This document shows positions 12,701-19,683 of a DNA stretch of 64,000 nucleotides, one piece after another. The DNA is from Marthasterias glacialis (lineage: Eukaryota > Echinodermata > Asteroidea > Forcipulatida > Asteriidae): positions 10,088,328-10,152,327 of the forward strand of contig OU452239.1 of the NCBI GenBank assembly GCA_911728455.2, given 5' to 3'. Numbering within the stretch: the stretch's first letter is position 1; every line of letters starts with the position of its first letter. The position numbers were made by a program, and so were the translations under genes. Below the pieces are notes generated by a model that was not told the origin of the DNA, did no database searches, and saw only the letters and a program-made list of their open reading frames with translations.

Positions 12701-15700
12701 CACGCTGGCGCACACGAAGACTCGTTCAAATTCCTGAATACGTGTATCGCCATGGAAACGGAACTAGGTGAACGACCAGAGCGCATGGTGGAGCTGTACG
12801 ATCTAGCTGCCGACATTTATGACGATGTGAGAATTTTAGTTTTGAATTCGCAGGAGACAAGAAACACAATAATGGGTACCACTTTGCAGCCATCATGTTA
12901 GCAGCTGTTCCAATGGTTGTCATTTTACGTGCCTCAAACCACCCACAAGTGTTTGAATGTCAATGGATATTTTTATTTTTTTTAATTTTGTTTTTTTGCT
13001 AGACACACAAGGCCAGTAAGCCACTCGAGGTGTGGGCTACAAATCAATTGTTTTCCCAGGGGCCGTTGCCACCTATTCCTGGGGCTGAAACAGGGTTACC
13101 CCCTTTACAGTCCGTAAGGATGTAGGCTTGGGTACCAACCATCAGAAGCCTGGCTAGTAGAGTAGAAAGCTCTACCTCCCCAACTTTTACGGAGCAATCT
13201 TGCTCAAGGACACAAGTGTCATGACCGGGACTCGAACCAACACGAACCGGGACTCAGCCTACAGAGCTTGAGTCCAGCACACTAACCACTTGGCTCCGAC
13301 ACGCCTCAAAATGGCAGGCTTAAACTAACAATAAGTTGAGTTGATTCAGTTGTTGTTGTTTTTTGAAGTAACCCTCAAATTTCAATCCAAACTTTGTATT
13401 CAACGTCCATTTTTTGATTGAAATTTGAAATTAAATAATGAATAATACTAATCAACTCAAATTATTTTTCAGTATAAACCTGCATGTCCATTCACATATT
13501 GAAATGCTTTTGGGTGGTTTCAGGTACTTAAAAAAACGCTTTATTGTGTTTCTTGTAACTTGCGCAGTAAAATTATTTGAATATAGAAAAGGTCAACCTG
13601 TTAAGAAATAGATGAACGATGAGGAGTAACTGGTCATCAAACTTTTGAACTTGCATTGTTTCACCATATCTTTGGCCAGGTTCACACAACATTTGTCAGC
13701 TGGTGACCGATAATATACCAGGTTACTCATGCTCAAAAACATGTGTTGGGTACCATGCAAAAACGGCCTCCAGTCGACAAATGGTCCCTGTGCGAACTTG
13801 ACCTTTGTAGTCCTTCCGGTTGCCGGTTTACTTGACGACTGAAGCAAACATTTATTTCTCTCTTTACAGAAATTGAAATTATACCAGTGGATCGAGAGAT
13901 GGCAGATAACGGAGTTGGGCCACCTCATCGACTTTGCTCGCAGATCCATCGCAATACGAGAGACTTTACCGGGGAGAGTTAACAAAGTACGTGAGTCAAT
14001 CCGTGACGTCTGCTTCTTACTTTGCCCTAACCCTTGACTGCTTTTACGCCAGATGTGAAGTGTCGTGGCCAAGCGGTCTAGTCCATCTTCTCTCCATAGG
14101 GTCCTTGGCTAGTATAGTGATTAAGTTGGCTTTTCTGTGAAATTTTGACATCACAACTAGAATTAATAAATGAAATAACATAAACAAAAATGAAATCAAC
14201 CATCGTGTAATACTCTTTGATCGTTTGTCTAGTTCAAACTCGGCAGGACGTTGACCCAGCTAGCATTCAATCTAGAGGCGTGGATGGAGACAGGTGCCGA
14301 CAATAATCTCTCTGGTGAGGAAGCCATAGATGAGGGGAAAACCCACATCGATCGGGCCATCCAGATCTTCAAAGAGGTAAACCCAACTGTTTGAAACAAC
14401 CCTTTCATTAAGGGAATAAAAGAGTGGTGACCGAGGTCTTCATCGGCCGTTTAAAACTGTCAGTGTCGTGGCCCGTGTGATAAAAAGGCCCAAGACGAAG
14501 GCGAGGGCCTTTATCGCACGGCCTCGACATTGTAAGGTTTTAAACGGCTGATTAAGACCAAGTCACCACTCTTTTATTCCCATTCATAAATGCTCTTTTA
14601 TTGTTCAGAAATAAAATGTTGACAAAATCAGAGAATGACACAACAAACCTTGCTCGCTTTGCAATGATTTTTGCTGTAACAATACGTTCAGGGGCCCAGC
14701 TTTGCACTATGGGTCTGTTTCGCACCTCTTCATATACGTTTTCTAGTGTTAGAGTATCAAAGCAGGAAACCAGACTAAAATAACCAGTCTTGAACAGCTC
14801 CAGCCGTGTCTTTATCAGCCGTTTAATACCAGGTAAACACGGTCTATGACCACCTTTCAACCAATAGGAATGAAAGCTGGGGATGAAACTGCTGAGCCGG
14901 CCTGATCCTCGAGTAATTGTGGAGTTACCATAATTTAGAATTTTGCTCATTTTATTTTCCATTTTTTTTCTTCTCTTTTCTCTTATAACAGTTGGAGAAC
15001 GATGGTTTTTTGGCGGACGCTATCATGACCAAGGGAATACTGCTACCGAGGGGAGGTGAAGAACAACTCGAAGTAAGTCAGGTTTTATTTCTTCTGTTAA
15101 GGTTTTGTGTTTTATGTGGGGAAAAGGGTACAGAGATTCGGGACAAAAAGGCCAAGTGTTGTTGAAATTCTGCGCTAGCGGTTACTATTCTCCACTGGGT
15201 TTCGAACCCACGTCCTTTGCCGTTCAGGAGCAGACGTCAAACCAACTTGACTACCGAGCTTGAATCCTTTGTTTTAGCAGTGGGTTCCGTTAGGATTTTA
15301 ATAGATGTTCAATTTGCATCGGGGATAAAGAGGTTGTATTTAACTTATGTTTTCTTTAATATCAGGTGCCTTTAAACTAATTTTAGCTGTGTAATACTCT
15401 GCTTTGTAAATCTCGGCTGGTTCCGACTTACTTTTTGTTACTTACAGAGCCTTGAGGCGGAGGTAATCTGCTATTGTTTTGCGCTTTATAAATGTCTTTT
15501 TATTATTATTATTATTTATGTTTCACCCATTTCACTTGAAAATGTTATGGAAAGTAAATAGGTCACTGGATCTGGGTACTATTTGATTATTTCGAAATCA
15601 CCAAGGGTGCGTCATCCCGAATGAAACTTTCCTCGTGTGTTTCTTCAGGTGTGTATGGATGCTCTTGACATGTGCCTCCAAGCCTACGGTGAGAACAGCG

Positions 15701-18046
15701 TCCTCAGCTCTCGTCTTTTTCTGAATATCGGAATCTTCCACGAGGACAATCGGGACTATCGCAAGGCGTGGGAGTGGTTCGTTCGCTGGCATCGTTGTAC
15801 TGAAGAGGTGAGTTTCACAATCGGGAAACTTATCGCAAGAAATGGGAGGGGTTACTTTCTCACTTGTAGCTATTAAAATGAGTGTGTGTGATTGATAACT
15901 TTAATTGGAATCGTGGTCCTGGTTTGATCAGCTGCAGATTGCACCACAGCACCTTCTAGACTGTTAAATGGTGCTGCTATAGGAACAGGGGTGGATTTCA
16001 CGAAGGGCTAGGACTAGTCTTATCTCGAGTAAGTACGAGTAACTAGTCCTAACTTATAGGACAAGTCACAACTTAGGACTAGTCCTAATGTTAGGACTAG
16101 TTTTGTGAAATCCACCCCAGGTCTCGTACTTCAGAACGTAACTCTGCATACCTTGCAGGAAATAAAAAATACTGAGCGCTTTGAGACGCCCATCGGGTGT
16201 AATAAGAACTTATTATTATTGTTGTACCAAAGTAATGAAGGTTCTCATGATCAAAACTTTCGCAAGAACTTTGAGCGTTTTTTAATCTTTTTCTTGCAAT
16301 CCTAAATATCACAATCTTAACTATTGCAATATGTGCGAGCAATTACTTTCACTGGCTTTTTTGTGCGTAAGAGGTACGTTTCACCACAATAAATTTTACA
16401 AGACAGTTGAGTGGTTAGTTTCACTGGCATCGTTGTACTAATTGTTAAATTGGAACTATCACAAGATGTGCGAGCATTTACTTTCACTGGCATTTTTGTA
16501 CTGAAGGGTAAATTTAACATTTAGAACTATCGCAAGACACCCAGGGGGCTCAGTCGTTAACATAAAAAGTTGCAACAAATTCTCAACGGCCTCACGTTTC
16601 GACCCTAGCAGAGTCTTTCTCAAAGGCTAAATGACAACACAACACACACAATACAAGTATACTGGAGTAACAGAATCAGTCAAGTGGAAAGAAGTGAAAA
16701 GAGAGAGATGCAGAAAGCAGTCAGAAGATGCAAGAGATGAACAATGAAGAGGGAGACAAAGAGGGGGGGGGGGTAGCAGAGGGAAGAGGCTGGTTTAATC
16801 ACAAGAGGTTGGAAACACAAAAGGGAAATGGGAAAAGGGCAAAAAGTGATTAAATTAGTGAAAAGTAATTAATTAGACTTAAATGGGGGACATCTGTGGA
16901 ATAAGGAAAAGGCAAAGACAAGAAGTTATTGATCATTTTCTTTTTGAGTGGTCTGGAGGCGCCTTACCCCCAGTTTCTTCCTACTCAGACGAACAGTCTC
17001 CCGCCTCGATGCCCTGTAAAATCATGTCAGAAATAGATTGATGAGGTAGATTGAAGTGATGTCTGATGGGTGTATCTAGCTTCTGCGTTTTGACTATGGA
17101 TCTATGACCATAGAAACGCCTTTTGAGTGTAGTTCTTGTGTCACCTATTTAACACCACAGACTTTGCAAGATATTAGATAGATGAGATTCACGGTGGTGT
17201 ATTTGATATGGCCATAGCATAAAAAGTTAGTCCTGAAATGGTGAGTTTTACAATCTTAAAGGTTTGGTGAATTACTAGTATTGATGTTTTTAATTTACAC
17301 CTAATAATTATCATACAATAATTCAGTTGGAATTTTTTTTGTGTGCCTTCCAGTTTATTTTTACATGATTTATTTTCTTTAAAAGTAATGGTCTTCAGGA
17401 ACGCCCACAAAAATAGGCCACTTACTGACATGGCTGGATTCCTTCCGTGACATCATCATTACAAAATTTATTCATGAGCTATTCCAGAGGACAATCGTTT
17501 CTGGACGGGGTCTGCCAAAGGCATGACAAATATGTCTTCTTTCTTTTCAAAAACTCACTCATGTATATATATTATGTAATGCATGTGACATCACAGACAG
17601 AATTCAGTCATGTCAGCAAGTGACCTATTTTTGTGGGTGTTCCTAAAGACTATTATTTTTAAAGAAAACAAATCGTGTAAAATTATACAGGAAGGCACAA
17701 AATGATTTTTTTCAAAGGATTATTGTATATTAACTTTAAGGTGTAAAATAAAATCATCAATACTAAATAATTCACCAAACCTTTAAGGATGGGAAAGAAG
17801 TACTCCAAAAACCAACTACATGTATCATGTCACTGTGAAAGTTGTGTTTGTGTATTTTTCGTGTTCTTGCAGGTTTTTGGCTATCACCACCCGAAAACAG
17901 AACGAGCAAGGAAGACTCTAGCCCGGCCTCAGTACAAGCGAATTCAGATTCAGATGGAAACAGAGGAGAGACAACGGCAAGCTGAGAACAGCCCAGACGA
18001 AGCCGATAACAATCTGAATGAAATGATGAACGATGTACAAATCTGA
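740..18046 (+). CDS. Nephrocystin-3/TTC41-like STAND NTPase with TPR-like C-terminus (5' partial)
   Basis: Exons: 740-870, 2092-2187, 2342-2434, 2940-3133, 3861-3972, 4554-4661, 5596-5769, 6389-6576, 7347-7522, 8035-8200, 9778-9886, 10496-10624, 11180-11307, 12697-12826, 13870-13986, 14233-14376, 14992-15072, 15649-15807, 17873-18046 (stop TGA). All phases join in one frame, giving 868 residues after a split first codon. Seen: Walker A GGPGTGKS at visible residues 143-150, a Walker B-like strand PIIVVIDALNQ at 234-244, a sensor-like strand RVVLSM, then a winged-helix-like stretch and a helical C-terminus. Order and motifs fit the nephrocystin-3 / TTC41 / DDB_G0287407 group, cytosolic STAND ATPases with an N-terminal DUF4062-type region, absent here because it lies outside the window. 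Vertebrate NPHP3 works in the ciliary inversin compartment; a ciliary role here is inference. A lineage-specific paralogue is equally possible. Intron 7 has a GC donor. Exon structure is secure; the orthologue is not. Confidence 0.85.
2428..2830 (+). repeat. Minisatellite made from the exon 3 splice-donor region
   Basis: The end of exon 3 and its donor (CTCATGAG|GTAGGA, 2427-2440) recur in degraded form at about 2488, 2548, 2608, 2648, 2708 and 2808. Each is followed by a C-rich stretch (GAAGCCCCACCCC..., CCCCACTGCCCCCAGACC). Spacing is about 40-60 bases, with a longer last step. Several copies keep a usable-looking GT (2554/2555 and 2614/2615). The real exon end is 2434: the next codons in frame run into TGA, and the family sequence resumes at the acceptor before 2940. 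Confidence 0.8.
3244..3702. mobile_element. MITE-like element, terminal motif CCCGTTTCAAACGTC
   Basis: The left end (TTAGGCTCGTTTCAAACATC, about 3246) is close to the reverse complement of the right end (GACGTTTGAAACGGGCCTTA, about 3681-3700). An internal block of the same kind is repeated (GGTTTCAGACGTCG near 3322 and GGTTTCAAACGTCG near 3605). No transposase reading frame lies between the ends, so a non-autonomous DNA transposon is the best reading. Confidence 0.55.
4190..4490 (-). mobile_element. tRNA-derived SINE (Ser/Leu-tRNA-like head), split by a nested MITE
   Basis: On the minus strand the head begins near 4488 with a GTGTCGCGGCTGAGCG-like A-box region, followed by a B box (GGGTTCGAATCC, near 4417-4428). 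The body then carries the family sequence GACACTTGCGTCCTTGAGCA. The same order occurs at 10150-10395, 11443-11742 and 13030-13310. The B box is separated from the body by a 113-base palindromic insertion at 4297-4409. Confidence 0.7.
4297..4409. mobile_element. Hairpin MITE (GGGTGGATTTCACAAA ends) inside a SINE
   Basis: The ends are perfect inverted repeats (GGGGTGGATTTCACAAA / TTTGTGAAATCCACCCC) and the interior is built of ACTAGTCCTAACTTA-type palindromic words. A second copy is at 15988-16118. In both, CAG directly precedes and follows the GGGTGG...CCACCC core, which fits a 3-base target duplication or a fixed target word. Confidence 0.75.
4885..5095. mobile_element. MITE-like element with ends AATGGCCTCACGTTTCGAC
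   Basis: The left end AATGGCCTCACGTTTCGACT is matched by the right end GTCGAAACGTGAGGCCATT in inverted orientation. The interior includes AGGAGAGAG-type pyrimidine/purine tracts and a TGTGTGTTGTGTTGTC run. A larger, opposite-orientation relative begins at about 16588, and a short end fragment occurs at 19657-19686. Confidence 0.65.
5766..5775 (+). other. Non-canonical GC splice donor of intron 7
   Basis: The exon must end at 5769 to keep the frame with the next exon at 6389 (…SRK|EIVTEI…). The donor is AAG|GCAAGT, which is the textbook GC-AG consensus with full U1 complementarity apart from the C. The nearest GT, four bases downstream at 5774, would shift the frame. A genuine GC-AG intron is therefore the simplest explanation. 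Confidence 0.8.
6012..6184 (-). mobile_element. tRNA-derived SINE, Lys-tRNA-like head (complete copy)
   Basis: The reverse complement of 6085-6156 folds as a tRNA-like cloverleaf. It has an acceptor stem GGCTGGA/TCCAGTC, an A box TAGCTCAGTTGGTAGAGC, an anticodon stem TTGGT/ACCAG with loop ACTTTAA, and a B box GGTTCAAATCC. Position 33 is C rather than U, so it is probably not a functional tRNA. A tail follows with TTTGCTCACCCCAATATTG and TTTACCCAGTCACTTTCCC. The head is preceded by AATAGGGAGACCGCCAACAT, which is also found in front of the copy at 7597. Confidence 0.75.
7597..7815 (+). mobile_element. tRNA-derived SINE, same family as 6012-6184, carrying an exon fragment
   Basis: It starts with AATAGGGAGACTGCCAACAT, has an A box TAGCTCAGTTGGTAGAGC and a B box GGGTCGAATCCC. 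It ends with the family tail (TTTGTTCACCCCC… TTACCCAGTCAGTTTCCCTT). Between B box and tail, where the 6012 copy has none, lies a 46-base near-copy of exon 10 of the host gene. The SINE lies in intron 9, sense to the gene. Confidence 0.75.
7693..7738 (+). pseudogene. 46-base copy of the 3' end of exon 10 plus its donor, inside a SINE
   Basis: Bases 7693-7738 match 8159-8204 at 44 of 46 positions. The two differences fall in one codon (AGC in the exon, GGT in the copy). The match runs through the exon/intron border, so it includes the start of the GTGAGT donor as GTGA. The encoded FYHRAL.KAVRRK is typical of the protein family, so the exon is the source and the SINE segment the copy. Confidence 0.85.
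8237..8368. mobile_element. Hairpin MITE with GGGCCCAATTTCATGG ends
   Basis: Inverted ends GGCCCAATTTCATGGC.. / ..GCTATGAAATTGGGCC flank sub-palindromes (AGAATTCTGCGC… GCGCAGAATTCC). CAG is present immediately outside both ends. A 74-base relative with the same ends is at 48505-48578. Longer relatives with GAGCTGCTTAAGCA interiors are at 18192-18573, 34022-34610 and 62806-63222. Confidence 0.75.
8716..9614 (+). repeat. 58-bp minisatellite, about 15.5 copies, in intron 10
   Basis: The unit contains GTCAGTGGTAACCCAAAACC, CAAATGAGGGTACAGGATCA and AATCCAGCAAAGCACTCA. Copies are nearly identical, with a few substitutions (CTCGG/CTCAG, GAGGG/GGGGG, GATCAAATCC/GACCAAATGC), so the array is young or homogenised. 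The leftmost unit (GGTAAACCC) is the most diverged. Confidence 0.95.
10150..10395 (-). mobile_element. tRNA-derived SINE body, head lost
   Basis: It shares ACACCGGGGC(A/G)AACCCCTTCTC, TTCTTTTACGTGCATTACAC, CGTCCCATCCGAAGGAC and TTAAGTGTCTTGCTTGAGGACG with the copy at 11443-11742. The tRNA-like head expected at the right end has been lost or has diverged. Confidence 0.65.
11443..11742 (-). mobile_element. tRNA-derived SINE, Ser/Leu-tRNA-like, near-complete
   Basis: On the minus strand it opens with CCGTGGCCGAGCGGTTAAGA (A box), followed by a variable-arm-like segment and a B box (GGGTTTGAATCC). The conserved body seen at 10150 then follows. The long variable region and GGCCGAGCGG motif are typical of a serine/leucine tRNA ancestor. 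It lies directly beside a LINE remnant in the same intron. Confidence 0.75.
11750..12440 (+). mobile_element. 5'-truncated L2/CR1-type LINE: reverse transcriptase C-terminus and 3' tail
   Basis: A 175-codon open frame at 11821-12348 carries the C-terminal signature of L2/CR1-clade reverse transcriptases: GYCNSLLFGL, KLQNRAARLVF, LHWLPMQQRI, YKCLHGVAPHYL and LWNVIPINIR. The stop is followed by the typical 3' end (TACAGCGCTTTGA…, CCGCTTTATAAATA) and an (ATT)n tail at 12418-12440. All endonuclease and catalytic parts are missing, so it cannot move by itself. The first residues (NKCLRGVAPLY) look like a displaced copy of the later YKCLHGVAPHY block, as if joined by template switching. Confidence 0.85.
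13030..13310 (-). mobile_element. Diverged tRNA-derived SINE
   Basis: The right end reads in reverse as TGTCGGAGCCAAGTGGTTAG, a Ser/Leu-tRNA-like A box region, with a B box near 13205-13245 that appears partly duplicated (GGGACTCGAACC then CGAACCGGGACTC). The body has the family block CTTGCTCAAGGACACAAGTG. Confidence 0.6.
14412..14581. mobile_element. Palindromic element with GGGAATAAAAGAGTGGTGAC ends
   Basis: The left end GGGAATAAAAGAGTGGTGAC is the inverted match of GTCACCACTCTTTTATTCCC at the right. Inside are paired GGCCGTTTAAAAC / GTTTTAAACGGC and GTCGTGGCCCGTGTGATAAA / TTTATCGCACGGCCTCGAC arms. The following 380 bases (to about 14965) hold an open minus-strand frame of 136 codons that I do not recognise; it may be part of a larger element of the same origin. 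Confidence 0.65.
15170..15265 (-). mobile_element. tRNA-like SINE fragment in intron 17
   Basis: In reverse it reads AAGCTCGGTAGTCAAGTTGG (A box position) and GTGGGTTCGAAACCC (B box), with about the right spacing for a tRNA head. The segment following the B box is TAACCGCTAGCGCAGAATTT. Stems are too weak for a functional tRNA call. Confidence 0.55.
15821..16535 (+). pseudogene. Decayed copies of the exon 18 3' end and donor in intron 18
   Basis: The exon 18 tail (GACTATCGCAAGGCGTGGGA, GTGGTTCGTTCGCTGGCATC, GTTGTACTGAAGAG|GTGAGT, 15753-15815) is echoed at about 15823-15872, 16316-16383, 16405-16440, 16449-16516 and 16518-16535. The closest stretch is GAGTGGTTAGTTTCACTGGC followed by ATCGTTGTACT at 16408-16438. 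Copies carry stops and damaged donors, so they are relics. A MITE at 15988-16118 interrupts the series. Confidence 0.75.
15988..16118. mobile_element. Hairpin MITE, second copy of the GGGTGGATTTCAC family
   Basis: Ends GGGGTGGATTTCACGAA / TTTTGTGAAATCCACCCC pair with each other. The interior is stacked ACTAGTCCTAACTTA palindromes as in the 4297-4409 copy. CAG flanks both ends. Confidence 0.75.
16588..17150 (+). mobile_element. Dispersed element beginning GGCCTCACGTTTCGACCC
   Basis: It opens with GGCCTCACGTTTCGACCCTA and continues through an ACAACACAACACACACAA tract and a purine-rich run (GAAAAGAGAGAGATGCAGAA). These match the inverted order of 4885-5095. It then extends some 350 bases beyond that shorter copy without an obvious second terminus. 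No coding frame was recognised. Confidence 0.5.
17255..17786. mobile_element. Foldback element with 180-bp inverted arms
   Basis: The left arm (17255-17434, starting CTTAAAGGTTTGGTGAATTA and ending CTTACTGACATG) is the diverged reverse complement of the right arm (17607-17786, starting CATGTCAGCAAGTGACC and ending TTCACCAAACCTTTAAG). The central 172 bases have no recognisable frame. The element lies 86 bases upstream of the last exon of the STAND ATPase gene. Confidence 0.8.
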
Positions 18047-18191
18047 ACCAGAATGAACCGGATCAATCCGGTTCAATGTGGTTTGATTGTGCACCGTCCA
18101 AAAACAGAACCGCATCAGTGTTGGTAGTAGTGGTGGTTGATGGTGAACCAGCAGCCTGATGTGGAAGTACAAGTTCTTGTAGTAAAAACCG

Positions 18192-18573
18192 GGGTCCAAT
18201 TTCATAGAGCTGCATAAGCAGGAAATAGTGCTTAAAAGTTTTCTGCTAAGCAAAAATAAGCAGGATACCAGTCACAGATTGTACATGTGACATGCTATTT
18301 TGGCTGGTAGCGTTATTCTGGTAAGCAAAATTTGGTTTGAGGTTAGCATTTGTGTGCTTAAGCTGCTCTATGAAATTGGACCCAGGGCCCAATTTCGTAA
18401 AGCTGCTTAATCAGAAAATATTGGTTAGAAATTTTCTGCTCAGCAAAAATAGGCAGGATACCAGTCACAGATGGTACATGTGACATGGTACTTAGGCTGG
18501 TAACCTTATTCTGGTAAGCATAGTTGTGCTTAGGTTGTTTTGTGTGCTTAAGCAGCTCTATGAAATTGGGCCC
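18192..18573. mobile_element. Two tandem GGGCCCAATTTCATAGAGCTGC MITEs
   Basis: Copy 1 runs from GGGTCCAATTTCATAGAGCT to AGCTGCTCTATGAAATTGGA; copy 2 from GGGCCCAATTTCGTAAAGCT to AGCAGCTCTATGAAATTGGG. They share interiors (AGGATACCAGTCACAGAT, GGTACATGTGACATG). The junction CCCAGGGCCC has a single CAG between them, as expected if the second inserted at the CAG flank of the first. Confidence 0.75.
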
Positions 18574-18666
18574 AGATGTGGGTGTTAGCCACAAAAAGTC
18601 TGAGGAACTGGTTTGAACTGGCTTGGACCGGACTGAACTGGTCCTGGAGTGAAAATCTAAAAAAAG

Positions 18667-18914
18667 GTCCACATGTAAACATGTGTGTCAGTCCACATGT
18701 AAACATGTGTGTCAGTCCACATGTAAACATGTGTGTCAGTCCACATGTAAACATGTGTGTCAGTCCACATGTAAACATGTGTGTCAGTCCACATGTAAAC
18801 ATGTGTGTCAGTCCACATGTAAACATGTGTGTCAGTCCACATGTAAACATGTGTGTCAGTCCACATGTAAACATGTGTGTCAGTCCACATGTAAACATGG
18901 GTGTCAGTCCACAT
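18667..18914. repeat. 24-bp minisatellite, 10 copies, each with a TGTAAACA word
   Basis: The unit is GTCCACATGTAAACATGTGT plus GTCA. Ten copies are essentially identical; the last has GGGTGTCA for TGTGTCA. Each contains the palindrome-like ACATGTAAACATGT and the forkhead-type core GTAAACA. Open frames on both strands exist only because 24 is divisible by three. Confidence 0.95.
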
Positions 18915-19586
18915 TGTTCTCGTTCTCCATCTACTTCTCAGGTATTAGCCGGGCCCATAGGGTTATGTATAAGAACTAGAGGGTGTACAAACCATGCGAC
19001 ACGGCCCCGACAAGGAGCATTTTTTGTCCATTGAGAAAATGGCGCAGACCATTCATTTACACTGGTTACTCATCCGTTCACACAGCAACCATTTTCTAAG
19101 TGGACATTCGTATGCAATTGGCCCATAGGGATTTTCGCCCATGGTGAGTCAGCGGAGTTCCATGCGTGACATCGCGAGTGCTCCCTCTAGTTCTTATATA
19201 TAACTCTTTGGCTGGGCCGTACATGTTTTTGCATTTGGGGCCTTTGAAATGCAGGATTTTAAAAAAAAACTGCTTTATAATCGTGAGTATTGTAAAAAAA
19301 TAGTCTTTTGTAACACTCAAATATTTGAAAGTTATGTATTTTGATTTGCTTTATGTGCATAAAAAATCTATCTTTATATATTGAGCTGATTTGTCTTCCA
19401 TTTAAATATACTTTTGTGTGTATACTTCATTTTTATATTTTTATAAATATCGTCTTTTTTGTGATTGAACTATTTTTCTAGAATGTATTTTGTCAGAAGA
19501 GACTAAAAATAGTTTTGTGTAAAGTTTATTCAGTTGTAGGGTTTTCTTTTCTGCATGTGAGTGCAGAATTTGCAAATATTCTTTTC

Positions 19587-19592
19587 AATAAA
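19587..19592 (+). promoter_or_regulatory. Candidate polyadenylation signal (AATAAA)
   Basis: AATAAA followed within about 15-30 bases by GT/T-rich sequence (TTGTGTGCAC, ATGTTATCATTTTGTG). It is the first strong hexamer of that type after the stop of the STAND ATPase gene, about 1.5 kb downstream. Confidence 0.35.
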
Positions 19593-19683
19593 ATTGTGTG
19601 CACTTTAAAAATGTTATCATTTTGTGAACCAAACCATTTGTAAACAAAAGTGTCAGTGGCCTCACGTTTCGACCCCAGCAGAG

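Larger units (their letters stand above)
13870..18046 (+). other. Exons 15-19: helical TPR-like C-terminal region
   Basis: These exons encode amphipathic helix pairs such as LTQLAFNLEAW, THIDRAIQIFKE, MDALDMCLQAYGENS and RLFLNIGIFHEDNRDYRKAWEWF. Spacing and the small/aromatic pattern resemble degenerate tetratricopeptide repeats, and the FGYHHPKTERARKTL segment matches the 'HP.ta.t...La' pattern that closes TPR units in nephrocystin-3-like and kinesin-light-chain-like proteins. The protein ends in a Gln/Glu/Asn-rich hydrophilic tail of about 35 residues. Inferred role: a protein-interaction scaffold or ligand sensor C-terminal to the switch ATPase. Confidence 0.6.
18047..19600 (+). other. Probable 3' UTR of the STAND ATPase gene
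   Basis: The sequence after the TGA at 18044-18046 holds two tandem GGGCCCAATTTC-family MITEs (18192-18383 and 18385-18573) and a 24-bp array (18667-18914). It then becomes AT-rich. The first good polyadenylation hexamer is AATAAA at 19587-19592. Where the transcript really ends cannot be told from sequence. Confidence 0.4.

Noticed and set aside
18548..19034. Long open frames on both strands (repeated CVSPHVNM, HMFTCGLT and MWTDTHVY)
   Set aside because: They come from a 24-bp tandem repeat, which stays open in several frames because 24 is a multiple of three.
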